Counted from the first letter of the stretch, positions 37,521-46,015 are shown. The stretch is 64,000 nucleotides of DNA from Planktotalea sp. (GCF_018607995.1 NZ_JABBAL010000015.1:321078-385077), one strand, 5' to 3'. Notes: a model not told the origin generated them from the letters alone. Made by a program: numbers and translations.

Positions 37521-38560
37521 GTGAACACACGGTAAGTATGCACTACCCGTGGGACAACCCGCCAAGCGGGTGCGAGGCGATAGAAGTCGCCCAAGGTGTA
37601 CTGTGGGTACGCTTGCCTTTGCCGATGAAGCTGGATCACGTTAACGTTTATGCGCTAGACGAGGGCGACAGTTGGACGATTGTTGATACGGGTTTTGACA
37701 GCCGCAAATCGCGTGGGATCTGGCAAGATCTGCTCGCAGGTCCGTTTGGCGGGAAACCTGTGTCGCGGGTGATCGTGACGCATCATCATCCTGATCACAT
37801 CGGTCTTGCCGGTTGGTTTCAGTCTGAACACGGCGCAGAGCTTTGGACGACGCGAACGGCTTGGTTGATGGGGCGGATGCTCCAGCTTGATACGCAAGAG
37901 GTGGCCACACCCGAAACACTTGCCTTTTGGCGCAGTGCGGGCATGGACGCGGCTATTATCGAAGAGCGTGCACAGGAGCGGCCCTTCAATTTTTCGGATG
38001 TGGTTGCGCCGCTTCCGCTTGGCTATCGGCGTCTCAAGCAAGGTGATACTATTCGTGCGGGTGGGCGCGATTGGGATGTTCACATGGGCAACGGTCATGC
38101 GCCCGAGCACGCAACGCTGTGGTCGCGTGATGATAATTTGGTGATTGCGGGAGACCAAATCCTGTCCTCGATCAGCTCAAATATTGGGGTTTACGCAACA
38201 GAACCGGACGCGGATCCCGTTGCGGATTGGCTGGAGGCCTGTGAGCGTTTGAACACACTCGCACGCGCGGATCACCTTGTTTTAGGTGGGCACAAGCTGC
38301 CATTCACAGGTCTTCCGACTCGGATGCGCCAATTGATCGACAACCATCACAGCGCCTTGGACCGCCTTGAAGCCCATTTGGAAACGCCATGCACCGCTGG
38401 CGATTGTTTTGGGGTTCTGTTCAAGCGCAAGATCGGTCCTGCAGAATATGGCCTGGCACTGGTTGAATCCATCGCACATGTGCAGCACCTTTGGCTGGAA
38501 GGTCGCGTCACGCGAGAAAAACGCGAAGATGGCGCGTGGGTTTACAGTCGCAAAAGTTAA
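37517..38560 (+). CDS. MBL-fold metallo-hydrolase
   Basis: 347-residue metallo-beta-lactamase-fold hydrolase. The metal motif is HHHPDHIGLAGWF (about residue 90), with further ligands in GNGHAPEHATLW, VIAGDQIL and LGGHKLPF. The GTG start overlaps the dehydrogenase stop (GTGA); an in-frame ATG lies seven codons later. The pairing suggests a thioesterase or lactonase role in the same acyl-CoA pathway, which is inference. Confidence 0.88.
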   Translation: MSEHTVSMHYPWDNPPSGCEAIEVAQGVLWVRLPLPMKLDHVNVYALDEGDSWTIVDTGFDSRKSRGIWQDLLAGPFGGKPVSRVIVTHHHPDHIGLAGWFQSEHGAELWTTRTAWLMGRMLQLDTQEVATPETLAFWRSAGMDAAIIEERAQERPFNFSDVVAPLPLGYRRLKQGDTIRAGGRDWDVHMGNGHAPEHATLWSRDDNLVIAGDQILSSISSNIGVYATEPDADPVADWLEACERLNTLARADHLVLGGHKLPFTGLPTRMRQLIDNHHSALDRLEAHLETPCTAGDCFGVLFKRKIGPAEYGLALVESIAHVQHLWLEGRVTREKREDGAWVYSRKS

Positions 38561-38585
38561 GCGTGCGACGATGTGAGGAACAGTA

Positions 38586-39040
38586 ATGGACGATCAGATC
38601 AAGACTTTAGCCGAAGCTGCGGAAGCCGCCGCTTTGCCAAGCCGCTTTGCCAAGCAGCTTTGAAAAGCACACTGGCGATGGCAAACTGCGCGGCGAGCGC
38701 ACGGATGGTTTGGGTGACAAGCCTGCCAAGGTGAAAAACCCTGCGGAATGGGCCTACGAGCGCCTGATCCTTTATATCCAGAACTTTGAAGAGCAACTTG
38801 ATAACGAACATGAAGTCGCCATGGGCTTTATGGGCCGCGACGCGGGTGTCTTGAAGATCGAAGGCATGGTTTTTTTGATCCTGATATTGTGACATTCTAC
38901 GGCTCTGACCCGGCGGTGGCAAAACCCAGCTTGTTCAGTATGTTAGTCAGCTGAACGTTATGCTGCGCGCGTTGCCAAAAGAAGTCGAAACGGAAGAACT
39001 CAACCGCATTTGATTTAAGCTCGCCACAGATAGTGCGTAA
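38586..39040 (+). pseudogene. DUF6173 family gene, multiply disrupted
   Basis: A short Rhodobacterales gene of unknown function, broken in four places. It starts MDDQIKTLAEAAEAAALP, then a 13-base tandem duplication shifts the frame into TGA at 38661. Downstream frames continue SSFEKHTGDGKLRGERTDG and NPAEWAYERLILYIQNFEE; a base is missing at GGCATGG before FFDPDIVTFYGSD (about 38868); another is missing near 38911 before GGGKTQLVQYVSQLNVMLR; and TGA replaces the glycine codon in NRI-G-FKLATDSA. All parts together give a product of about 145 residues. Confidence 0.8.
38628..38653 (+). repeat. 13-base perfect tandem duplication inside the DUF6173 gene
   Basis: GCCGCTTTGCCAA occurs twice in a row (38628-38640 and 38641-38653). 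Removing one copy restores the open frame across the junction, so the duplication is a direct cause of the frameshift. Confidence 0.9.
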
Positions 39041-39136
39041 TTTTACACAGAATTTAGGGGTGCGCGCCTTGGTTCTAGGTGACACTCGCGGCGGAATCGG
39101 CTAACGAGCGCTAAATCAATTTTCAGGAGATTTATG

Positions 39137-39271
39137 ATGTCTGATCACAAACACGGTAGCATGGACACATCTGTGCAAGAGAAAACCTTTGAAGGTTTCA
39201 TGAAATACGTCACCTGGGGCGCTGTTGTCTCTATTGGCATCCTCATTTTTGCAGCTCTCGTTAACGGCTGA
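39137..39271 (+). CDS. aa3-type cytochrome c oxidase subunit IV
   Basis: 44-residue membrane microprotein: a polar histidine-containing N-terminus (SDHKHGSMDTSVQEKTFEGF) followed by one transmembrane helix (about residues 22-42). This is the small subunit IV of alphaproteobacterial aa3 oxidases, a single helix packed on the core enzyme. AGGAGA sits seven bases upstream of the chosen ATG; another ATG is directly before it. A terminator follows. The core oxidase genes are not in the window. Confidence 0.88.
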   Translation: MSDHKHGSMDTSVQEKTFEGFMKYVTWGAVVSIGILIFAALVNG

Positions 39272-39278
39272 TACTTCG

Positions 39279-39305
39279 AAAGCGCACCTTATTTTGGTGC
39301 GCTTT
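39279..39305 (+). terminator. Intrinsic terminator after CoxIV
   Basis: AAAGCGCACC-TTATTTT-GGTGCGCTTT: a perfect 10-base stem starting eight bases after the microprotein stop, with T residues at the 3' side. Confidence 0.85.
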
Positions 39306-39327
39306 ATTCCGCTGGGGGGCGGCTACT

Positions 39328-39942
39328 ATGCGCAAGTTTATTTTATGCCTGCTTTTACCACTTGCCCTGATGGGCTGTTCTGCGAAATCTGAATGGGCCA
39401 CTGACGAGATTGTCGCGCGCATGGCGTATCGTGAAGCAGGTCCGTCAACATTGACGCTGATGACGATGATTTCCAACCGCTCTGGTGGCGGTGCGCATAC
39501 GTCTTTGATGATCAATGCGTCTCAACGTGTGATCTGGGATCCTGCGGGTACGTTCAAACATCCGCGCATTCCAGAGCGTAACGATGTGATTTACGGCGTG
39601 AACCCTGAAGTTTTCGGCATCTATAAAAGCGCACACTCACGTGAAACCTACCATGTCGTGATGCAGGAAATTACTGTGTCGCCAGAGGTTGCTGAGCAAG
39701 CCTTTGCCATTGCGCGTGGCTTGGGGGCACAAAGTCAGGCGCAATGTACGGCGTCCACGTCACGTTTGCTGTCACAGCTTCCGGGCTTTAACAGCATCGG
39801 CAGCTATCTGTTCCCGAAAAAGCTGATGGAAAACTTTGCGAAATTGCCCGGTGTGCGCACAAGCAAGCTGTTTGAGGAAGACGCAGGCGATAAAGCGACC
39901 GCGTTTGGCGCAGCGAAAGCGGTTCAGCCAGAGACGTTCTAA
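39328..39942 (+). CDS. Lipoprotein of unknown function
   Basis: 204-residue predicted lipoprotein: signal peptide with lipobox LMGCSAKS (cysteine about residue 17). The body includes LTLMTMISNRSGGGAHTSLMINASQRVIWDPAGTF (in part), a conserved-looking arginine in ERNDVIYGVNP, and QCTASTSRLLSQLPGF with a cysteine-threonine pair that recalls NlpC/P60-like or DUF4105-type peptidases with H and C residues (AHTSLMI; QCTAS). No family is firmly recognised. It has its own short promoter region after a terminator. Confidence 0.75.
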   Translation: MRKFILCLLLPLALMGCSAKSEWATDEIVARMAYREAGPSTLTLMTMISNRSGGGAHTSLMINASQRVIWDPAGTFKHPRIPERNDVIYGVNPEVFGIYKSAHSRETYHVVMQEITVSPEVAEQAFAIARGLGAQSQAQCTASTSRLLSQLPGFNSIGSYLFPKKLMENFAKLPGVRTSKLFEEDAGDKATAFGAAKAVQPETF

Positions 39943-39994
39943 GGCTCTCGGCCTCTTTGAGAGGGGACCGAAAGCTGGAATTACGATTGCTCGC

Positions 39995-41170
39995 TTACAA
40001 TTTTCCGAGCAAAGATGAGGTCGGCCACGCATCAGCGGGTAGCCCCATTTTTGTTTGTATGTCTTGTACCGCCGAACGCGTCTTCGCCCCCAAGATACCA
40101 TCGACTTTGCCTACATCATATCCACGCGCTGCCAGCTTTTTTTGAAGGCTTTTCATTTTTGCGCCGCTTAAGCCTGTATCGGGCGTCCCCGAATTATAAA
40201 CCTGCGCGCCCTCCAAGCGGTTTGCAAAATATGCGGCAGTCAGAACGTAAGTAAAACTTTGGTTCCACTCAAAATAGACGCGGAAATTTGGATAGGCGAG
40301 AAAAGCGGGACCTTTGCGCCCTTGTGGCAGAATGATCGAGCTGGGTAGGCCGTCAACCAATTGCGCGTCGCGTGCTTGCACGCCCATGTTTTGCCAATCA
40401 CGCGCGCTCGCGGAATGGTTCAGACCTGTCTTGGACCAATTGAAATCTTTGGGCATAGTCACCTCTTGTAACCAGGGCTCTCCCTTACGCCAGCCCAAAG
40501 CGCTGAGCATTTTGCCACCCGAAAGAAGCGCATCTGGCGCGGATGTCTTAAGTGAGACGCGCCCGTCGCCATCGCCGTCGATGCCATTTTCCAAGATGTC
40601 AGCAGGCAGCATTTGCACCATGCCGATTTCGCCTGCCCATGCCCCTGTGGTGCGAGTGGGGTCGAAATCACCTTTTTCAAACAGCTCAAGTGCTGCGAAG
40701 ATCTGCGGGCGGAACAGCTTAGGCCGACGGCAATCATGCGCTAAGGTCATCAAGGCGTTTGCCGTGTTGAAATCACCCTGAAACGTGCCGTAGTCCGTTT
40801 CGAATGCCCAAAACGCCAGAAGAACACCGCGCGATACGCCGTAATCCTTCTCGATCTTCGCAAAGATGGGTGCGTATTTTTGCCCCATCGCGCGGCCCTT
40901 GTTTATGCGGTTTTGGCTGATCAGGCGACGTGAAAAATCAACGAAGGGAAGCTGAAACACGCCTTGCGCACGGTCTGCTTTCAGAACTGCTGCTTCTTTG
41001 CGCGCATTGGCGAAGAAACGATCGACCGTCGCTGCCTCATGACCTCGCTGCACCGCTTCTTTTTTCAGGCCATCGACGAAGTTGCTGAAGGAGCCGCCAC
41101 AGGATTGGGCAAGCGCAGGCGACACGCCAAATGCCGCAATAAGAGCTAGGGCGGACAGGCGAGAGAGCAT
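39995..41170 (-). CDS. Lytic murein transglycosylase (MltB-type) with peptidoglycan-binding domain
   Basis: 391-residue periplasmic enzyme with a signal peptide (cleavage after PALAQ, about residue 21). The SLT_2 domain spans about residues 30-320; the catalytic glutamate is in LLAFWAFETDYGTFQG (about residue 124) and GAWAGEIGMVQMLPADI follows. A PG_binding_1 repeat closes the protein (LQKKLAARGYDVGKVDG). It cleaves the MurNAc-GlcNAc bond with anhydro-ring formation. Confidence 0.93.
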   Translation of the reverse strand: MLSRLSALALIAAFGVSPALAQSCGGSFSNFVDGLKKEAVQRGHEAATVDRFFANARKEAAVLKADRAQGVFQLPFVDFSRRLISQNRINKGRAMGQKYAPIFAKIEKDYGVSRGVLLAFWAFETDYGTFQGDFNTANALMTLAHDCRRPKLFRPQIFAALELFEKGDFDPTRTTGAWAGEIGMVQMLPADILENGIDGDGDGRVSLKTSAPDALLSGGKMLSALGWRKGEPWLQEVTMPKDFNWSKTGLNHSASARDWQNMGVQARDAQLVDGLPSSIILPQGRKGPAFLAYPNFRVYFEWNQSFTYVLTAAYFANRLEGAQVYNSGTPDTGLSGAKMKSLQKKLAARGYDVGKVDGILGAKTRSAVQDIQTKMGLPADAWPTSSLLGKL

Positions 41171-41203
41171 AGCGATAAATCCTTTAAATGGGTTTTTTGT
41201 AGT

Positions 41204-42118
41204 TTAGAAATTGAACAGCCAGAGCGCAAACACCAAAGCGGTAAAAACCCCCCATGTGACCCAGAGCGCACGGCAGGCCGCCTCAATGTCTTGCGCGCCG
41301 AGAGGGCGACGTCCTTGCGGGTTCACAAATGGAAAGCTACGTAGCGCTCCATCATAGCTGCGCGGGCCTGATAACGCGATACCAAGCGCGCGCGACATCG
41401 CCGCTTCGGGCCAACCCGCATTGGGGGAGCGATGTTTACGCGCTTCGGATCTGATTGTTGGTGTTTGTGACAACAGGCCATAGGGCAGGGCGATCAAGAG
41501 TGCAGTGAGGCGCGCAGGGATCAGGTTTATTAGATCGTCAAAGCGCGCTGCGGCCCAGCCGAAGTCCTCATGTTTGGGCGTGCGATACCCTATCATGCTG
41601 TCGGCCGTGTTGGTGATTTTATAGAGCAATAGCAACGGCAGGCCGCCGATCAAGAACCAAAAGGCCGGTGCGATGATGCCGTCCGAGAGGTTCTCTGCCG
41701 CGCTTTCAATAGCGCTGCGCGCAATGGCGGGATCGTCCATTTCAGCGGTGTCGCGCCCGACAATCATCGCGACTGCGTCGCGCCCATTTTGGGTCGAGTG
41801 GCGTAGACCTGTTGCGACTGCGGCGACGTGTTCGACGAGCGATTTTTGAGCGATTAGAATGGCCGTCACCATCAGCTCAACAATCCAGCCGAGCTGCGCC
41901 AAAGCTGTGCCAAACAGCAGTGAGACGATACCCAAGGCGAACATTGTGAGTGCGCCGTTGAGTTTGCGATTTGTTCCCCTGTTGAAGCGTTCATCCGCCC
42001 AGCCAATAAGGTTACCCATCAGAACCGCAGGATGTGGGATGCGCGACCAAAGCCAGCGCGGCTCGCCAAGAAGCGCGTCCAAAAGCAACGCGCATATGAG
42101 GATCGCAGCAGTTGTCAT
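41204..42118 (-). CDS. cbiB: Adenosylcobinamide-phosphate synthase CbiB
   Basis: 304-residue inner-membrane enzyme that attaches aminopropanol phosphate to adenosylcobyric acid. The start [25 protein letters not shown] is diagnostic, with [21 protein letters not shown] and [23 protein letters not shown] (in part) downstream. The ATG at 42118 overlaps the stop of cobD. Called CobD in Pseudomonas nomenclature. Last gene of DUF1636-cobD-cbiB. Confidence 0.95.
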   Translation of the reverse strand: MTTAAILICALLLDALLGEPRWLWSRIPHPAVLMGNLIGWADERFNRGTNRKLNGALTMFALGIVSLLFGTALAQLGWIVELMVTAILIAQKSLVEHVAAVATGLRHSTQNGRDAVAMIVGRDTAEMDDPAIARSAIESAAENLSDGIIAPAFWFLIGGLPLLLLYKITNTADSMIGYRTPKHEDFGWAAARFDDLINLIPARLTALLIALPYGLLSQTPTIRSEARKHRSPNAGWPEAAMSRALGIALSGPRSYDGALRSFPFVNPQGRRPLGAQDIEAACRALWVTWGVFTALVFALWLFNF

Positions 42119-43068
42119 GCCTGTGCCGAAAGCGCCGCGCTGAGCCTTGCCCATTGATCAGGAGCTGGCAGACCCAACCGGAGCCAGCGTTTGGAATAGG
42201 GAAAAATCCGGCTCCAGATATGGGCTTGGGCAAGTTTATCTTGCCAAGCCGCCGCCTCGCTAACGTCATAGAGACGAAACAAGGACGTGCCGCCGACCAG
42301 AGTCGCGCTGTGATTTGCCATCAACTGATCAAGCCGCGCGGCATCTGTGCCAAGGCGCGCACGCGTCTGATTAGCCCAGTGCAGATCGCTCAAAGCCGTT
42401 GCACCAGTGCGAAGCGCGGGCCCGCTTACGGCCCATGGTCCGATGAAATTCTTGAGCTGTGCAATTAGGTCTGGATCGCCAATAGCAAATCCCAAACGCA
42501 GGCCTGCGAGGCCCCAAAATTTGCCAAAGCTCTTGAGAATGATGACGCCTTCGCGCTCTGCTAAATGCATCAGGCTGGCATCGGGCGCGATATCGCAAAA
42601 GCTTTCGTCGATAATGGTGAGCTGGGCTGTAACGTCGCTACTCTGCCAAAGGCGACCATCGGGGTTGTTGGGATGAACAAGGACCTGCGCCGTGAAAGTG
42701 TTGTCTTCGGCCAGTGCCCAGCCCTGCTGTGAAAAGGCGGCAGCATGTTCATTGTAGGTTGGCGTTGGGATATCAACACGCGAGGGCGGGGCGAGCGCTG
42801 GAATACGCGCAATCAAGGACGAAGCACCCGGCGCGGGCAGCATTGCGGCACCTGCAGGGACGTTCCAGAATTGCCGCGCCGCCGTGTTCAGGACGTTAAA
42901 TGCCGTAGCATCTGGAAGGGCGGTCCAATCATCTGAGGTGAAATCGCCGATTGGATATGGGGCAGGATTGATACCTGTCGAGAGGTCAATCCACTGCGCG
43001 CGCATTCCACCGTACTGGGCGACGGCTTTATCAAGGCCACCGCCATGATCGCGTTCCTGTGCGCTCAT
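42115..43068 (-). CDS. cobD: L-threonine-O-3-phosphate decarboxylase (CobD/CobC)
   Basis: 317-residue PLP-dependent aminotransferase-fold enzyme producing (R)-1-amino-2-propanol phosphate, the substrate of Cbi[21 protein letters not shown] is the typical start, [13 protein letters not shown] and [18 protein letters not shown] supply the PLP lysine (SFGK). The start at 43068 is set by the ATGA overlap with the DUF1636 gene. Named cobC in Pseudomonas. Confidence 0.92.
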   Translation of the reverse strand: MSAQERDHGGGLDKAVAQYGGMRAQWIDLSTGINPAPYPIGDFTSDDWTALPDATAFNVLNTAARQFWNVPAGAAMLPAPGASSLIARIPALAPPSRVDIPTPTYNEHAAAFSQQGWALAEDNTFTAQVLVHPNNPDGRLWQSSDVTAQLTIIDESFCDIAPDASLMHLAEREGVIILKSFGKFWGLAGLRLGFAIGDPDLIAQLKNFIGPWAVSGPALRTGATALSDLHWANQTRARLGTDAARLDQLMANHSATLVGGTSLFRLYDVSEAAAWQDKLAQAHIWSRIFPYSKRWLRLGLPAPDQWARLSAALSAQA

Positions 43069-43436
43069 TCCGCGTCGGGCAATGGGGGATGGCGGGTGAT
43101 GAAGTGGCCTTTGATGGTTTGGGGCCATTCGCGAAACGGAACTTGACCCGTCGCCGCTGCAGCGTGCTTCTCCGCGTATTCCACGATGCCTTCGGCAGCC
43201 TCGGTTGAGGCGTCGAATTTGCCAAGAGTGTAGGAGAGTTTGCCAGGCGCTTGGATGGCGATGTTGCAGCTGTGCGAACAGCCCATCAGGCAAGACACGC
43301 GGCGGGTTTTGACATCTGTGTCTTCAGCAGCCTTCTCAACCGCGATCGCAAGGCGTTCGCCATCTGTCTGAGCATCCGTTTCAGCATTCCAGTCGTCGCG
43401 CTTGCAAGTGTCGCAAACTGTGATCCACGTGGTCAT
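43065..43436 (-). CDS. DUF1636 metal-binding protein linked to cobalamin synthesis
   Basis: 123-residue protein with cysteines CDTCKRDD near the start and CLMGCSHSCN near residue 49, resembling a thioredoxin-fold 2Fe-2S ferredoxin. The family (DUF1636) recurs in alphaproteobacterial B12 gene clusters; its role is not established. It is the first gene of the operon with cobD and cbiB and overlaps cobD by four bases. AAAGGGG lies nine bases before the ATG. No B12-riboswitch motif was seen in the 180-base gap upstream. Confidence 0.85.
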   Translation of the reverse strand: MTTWITVCDTCKRDDWNAETDAQTDGERLAIAVEKAAEDTDVKTRRVSCLMGCSHSCNIAIQAPGKLSYTLGKFDASTEAAEGIVEYAEKHAAAATGQVPFREWPQTIKGHFITRHPPLPDAE

Positions 43437-43616
43437 TTGATGGTGCCCCTTTGACAGCCCCTGTTGTGTGACGCTTCAAGCGGAAACACGCTCAAACCGC
43501 AAGTATTTGTCGCTAAGTTAACGAAAAATTAGTTAGACCGTACGATCGTTAACGCAATGTTAATGCTTGAGAGCGACACCGAATTAAACCGAATACAAAA
43601 ATAAGCGGTAAACAAC

Positions 43617-43979
43617 ATGGACGTATTGATCGTTGAAAGGCAGGCGGACCTGGGAAACTTGTGGAAAGCGTGCCTTGAACGTCGTGATATGAAGGTTACC
43701 CTTGCAACAAGCCAATCACAGGCTTTCGCGGCGCTAAGTGCGCATCCGTTTGAGATGATTATTCTTGATCTGATTTTGGCGGACGGCCAAGCCTTGGCGA
43801 TCGCGGATTACGCAAGTTACCGCAGACCTGACGCGCGCATCATATTTGTGACCAACACCTCGTTTTTCTCCGATGGGTCGATTTTCCAGCTTAGTTCTAA
43901 CGCATGCGCGTTCGTACAAAGTGCAACGCCGCCAGAGGATCTGGCGACGATGGTGCAGCATTACGCGACTGTGGATTAA
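43617..43979 (+). CDS. Single-domain response regulator
   Basis: 120-residue receiver domain only. The phospho-acceptor aspartate is in MIILDLILADG (about residue 46); the switch threonine is in IIFVTNTSFFS. The expected lysine near position 100 is not obvious (CAFVQSATP), so phosphorylation signalling may be altered. No output domain and no adjacent kinase. The gap 43437-43616 contains A/T-rich sequence with TTAAC repeats but no clear element. Confidence 0.8.
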   Translation: MDVLIVERQADLGNLWKACLERRDMKVTLATSQSQAFAALSAHPFEMIILDLILADGQALAIADYASYRRPDARIIFVTNTSFFSDGSIFQLSSNACAFVQSATPPEDLATMVQHYATVD

Positions 43980-43988
43980 TCGCGTCCG

Positions 43989-44963
43989 TTAATTGCGCCC
44001 GTGTGGCTTCATGAAGTCGAGCACAGGATTCGTCGGGATAATTCTGTTCGGGTTTATCGTCTCGTGAGAATAGTGATAGTGCCGCACGATGTGCTCGAAA
44101 TTCACTGTCTCGGCGACGCCTGGCACCTGATATAGCTCACGCGTGTAGGCCCAGAGGTTCGGGTAATCCACGATCCGCTTGCGATTACATTTGAAGTGCA
44201 AATGATAGACTGGATCAAACCGCACAAGGGTTGTGAACAATCGCCAATCGGCCTCTGTCAGCGTGTCGCCCATCAGGTAGCGGTTCTTACTTAGGCGCTG
44301 TTCGACCCATTCAAGGCTATCAAACAGCGGGCCAACTGCCGCATCATAAGCCGCTTGTGTCGTGGCGAAACCGGATTTGTAAACGCCGTTGTTGATGGTG
44401 TCATAGATGCGTGCGTTAACCTTTTCGATTCTCTCGCGCATCTCCTCGAGCCAGTAATCATCAGTGTTGCCCGTTAATGCATCAAAGGCTGAATTGAACA
44501 TGCGAATAATCTCGGAGGATTCGTTCGATACAATCGTGTCGCGCTGTTTATCCCAAAGGATCGGAACTGTGACACGGCCAGAGATTGTGGAATCCGCCTT
44601 GATGTAAATGTCGCGCGCGAAGGGCAGGCCATAAAGCGTGTCACCCGTCGCGCCATGCTCATCTGTCTCAAAAGTCCAGCCATCGGACAGCATATCTGGA
44701 TGCACGACAGAGACAGTGATATGATCGTTCAGTCCCTTGAGCGCGCGAAAGATCAATGCGCGATGCGCCCAAGGGCAAGCATGGCTGACGTAGAGATGAT
44801 AGCGGCCAAGCTCTGCGGGAAAACCGCCCTCACCAGTGAGGCCAGCGCTGCCGTCAGCGGTGATCCAATTGCGGAACTTTGCGGTTGATCGCACGAACGC
44901 ACCACCGGATGCTTTTGTGTCGTACCATTGATCGTGCCATACTCCGCCTACCAGCAAGCCCAT
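43989..44963 (-). CDS. Glutathionyl-hydroquinone reductase (Xi-class GST, YqjG/PcpF-like)
   Basis: 324-residue glutathione transferase of the Xi class, which removes glutathione from glutathionyl-hydroquinones. The catalytic motif CPWAHR is near residue 63 (YVSHACPWAHRALI), and VPILWDKQRDTIVSNESSEI is the glutathione-binding strand with E-S-S. C-terminal helical domain DTLTEADWRLFTTLVRFDPVY is typical. Single gene on the minus strand. Confidence 0.92.
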   Translation of the reverse strand: MGLLVGGVWHDQWYDTKASGGAFVRSTAKFRNWITADGSAGLTGEGGFPAELGRYHLYVSHACPWAHRALIFRALKGLNDHITVSVVHPDMLSDGWTFETDEHGATGDTLYGLPFARDIYIKADSTISGRVTVPILWDKQRDTIVSNESSEIIRMFNSAFDALTGNTDDYWLEEMRERIEKVNARIYDTINNGVYKSGFATTQAAYDAAVGPLFDSLEWVEQRLSKNRYLMGDTLTEADWRLFTTLVRFDPVYHLHFKCNRKRIVDYPNLWAYTRELYQVPGVAETVNFEHIVRHYHYSHETINPNRIIPTNPVLDFMKPHGRN

Positions 44964-45046
44964 GTTTTTTTGTCCTTCGCAATTTCGTTACGGTGGATTT
45001 AGACCAGTTGGGCTTGCGCACATAGGCTAGTCGGCGCGCAGGGATC

Positions 45047-45595
45047 GTGCAGCATTGCACAGAACAGGTGGGCGAGATCACACTGTCACAAACCAAGCGC
45101 CTGGTTTTGCGCCGTTTATCGGGCGAGGGTCTGACGCCGTTTCGCGCCTATCGCGGTGATCCTGAGGTTGCGAAGTTCCAAGGCTGGAAGTCGATGGATG
45201 AGGAAGAGGCCATTGGGTTCTTAACCGATATGGAAGCCACATCGCTTCTTGAAGCTGGGGCATGGACGCAGCTTGGCATTGCGGTGCGAGAAGGTAATGC
45301 GCTGATTGGCGATGTCGGTGTGCACATAGCGGATAATGAAAGCGAGGCAGAACTGGGTATCACGTTAGCCGCCGGTGCGCAGGGGCAAAGCATCGGATTT
45401 GATGTGGTTGAAATGGTCTGCGCATGGCTGTTCGTGCAAACCAAGATCGCGCGGATTGTGGCAATCACCCATGCAGATAACAAACGCGCGCTTGCTTTGC
45501 TTGAACGGACGCCTTTCCAGCACACACATGACACCATTGATGAGATCGATGGCACCCTGACGCCAGAGCGCTGGTTCGAGCGGCGTCGCTGCTAA
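45047..45595 (+). CDS. GNAT family N-acetyltransferase
   Basis: 182-residue acetyltransferase of the RimJ/L-like type: LVLRRLSGEGLTPFRAYRGDPEVAKFQGW (in part) is its usual opening, with the acetyl-CoA loop GAQGQSIGFDVV near residue 112 and THADNKRALALLER near 145. Substrate unknown. Start is a GTG with AGGGA upstream; an alternative GTG lies seven codons later and the conserved region starts at about residue 16. Confidence 0.8.
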   Translation: MQHCTEQVGEITLSQTKRLVLRRLSGEGLTPFRAYRGDPEVAKFQGWKSMDEEEAIGFLTDMEATSLLEAGAWTQLGIAVREGNALIGDVGVHIADNESEAELGITLAAGAQGQSIGFDVVEMVCAWLFVQTKIARIVAITHADNKRALALLERTPFQHTHDTIDEIDGTLTPERWFERRRC

Positions 45596-45667
45596 GCCGC
45601 AGAGTGGCGCGAATCCGTTTGAAAGGCTCTGCGCGCACGCCTATAAGCGCGTTCAACAACACCCAAT

Positions 45668-45787
45668 GGGCCGAACAGGTGTGACGTTATCGTTGACCCA
45701 AATAGGGAAGAAACCGTCAGTGGTTGATGTGAGCTGAGGCTCGCGAGCACTTCTCCTGCGACGCTGTATCGATGAAGGAGACGGCTC
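45668..45787 (+). ncRNA. Structured leader of the B12 operon, candidate cobalamin riboswitch
   Basis: GGGCCG (45668-45673) can pair with CGGCTC (45782-45787), closing a 120-base element. Inside lie AATAGGGAA (45701-45709), which matches a conserved cobalamin-riboswitch segment, several small stems, and TCTCCT (45752-45757), fully complementary to the Shine-Dalgarno AGGAGA (45776-45781). Ligand-dependent translation control of the following B12 genes would fit. The canonical B12-box segment is not clearly matched, so the class is uncertain. Confidence 0.4.
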
Positions 45788-45789
45788 AG

Positions 45790-46011
45790 ATGAAACTCAC
45801 TTTGACATGTATGGCTGCGGTGCTTTGGGCAAATACTGCCATGGCGCATGTGGGTCATTTGGCCGATGTGGCAGGCCATGGTCATTGGATTGGTGCTGCT
45901 GCTTTGGGCGCAGCAATCGCGCTGGGCGCCTGGGCCGCGTCCAAAGGCAAAAAGGATGAGGCCAGCGATGAAGACGACGTCGAGCCTGACGAAGAATTGC
46001 AGGAGGCATAA
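45790..46011 (+). CDS. DUF6732 small membrane protein, first gene of the corrin operon
   Basis: 73-residue protein: signal-like segment (LTLTCMAAVLWANTAMA), a histidine-bearing AHVGHLADVAGHGHW, one membrane helix (IGAAALGAAIALGAWAAS) and an acidic tail. The AHVGH end of the signal region would leave an N-terminal histidine after processing, a possible metal ligand. The family sits near B12 genes in Rhodobacterales; its role, perhaps cobalt supply, is inference. AGGAG is nine bases upstream; cbiX starts four bases after its stop. Confidence 0.72.
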   Translation: MKLTLTCMAAVLWANTAMAHVGHLADVAGHGHWIGAAALGAAIALGAWAASKGKKDEASDEDDVEPDEELQEA

Positions 46012-46015
46012 GGCG

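Noticed and set aside
43069-43293. Extended N-terminus of cobD up to 43293
   Set aside because: The extra 75 residues are a shadow of the DUF1636 gene; the ATGA junction sets the start at 43068.
43437-43616. Cobalamin riboswitch before DUF1636-cobD-cbiB
   Set aside because: No AGGGAA-type core or closing stem found on the minus strand; only TTAAC-like repeats.
45848-46015. Extended start for cbiX at 45848
   Set aside because: It would overlap the whole DUF6732 gene in another frame; conserved CbiX sequence starts at 46016 with its own ribosome site.
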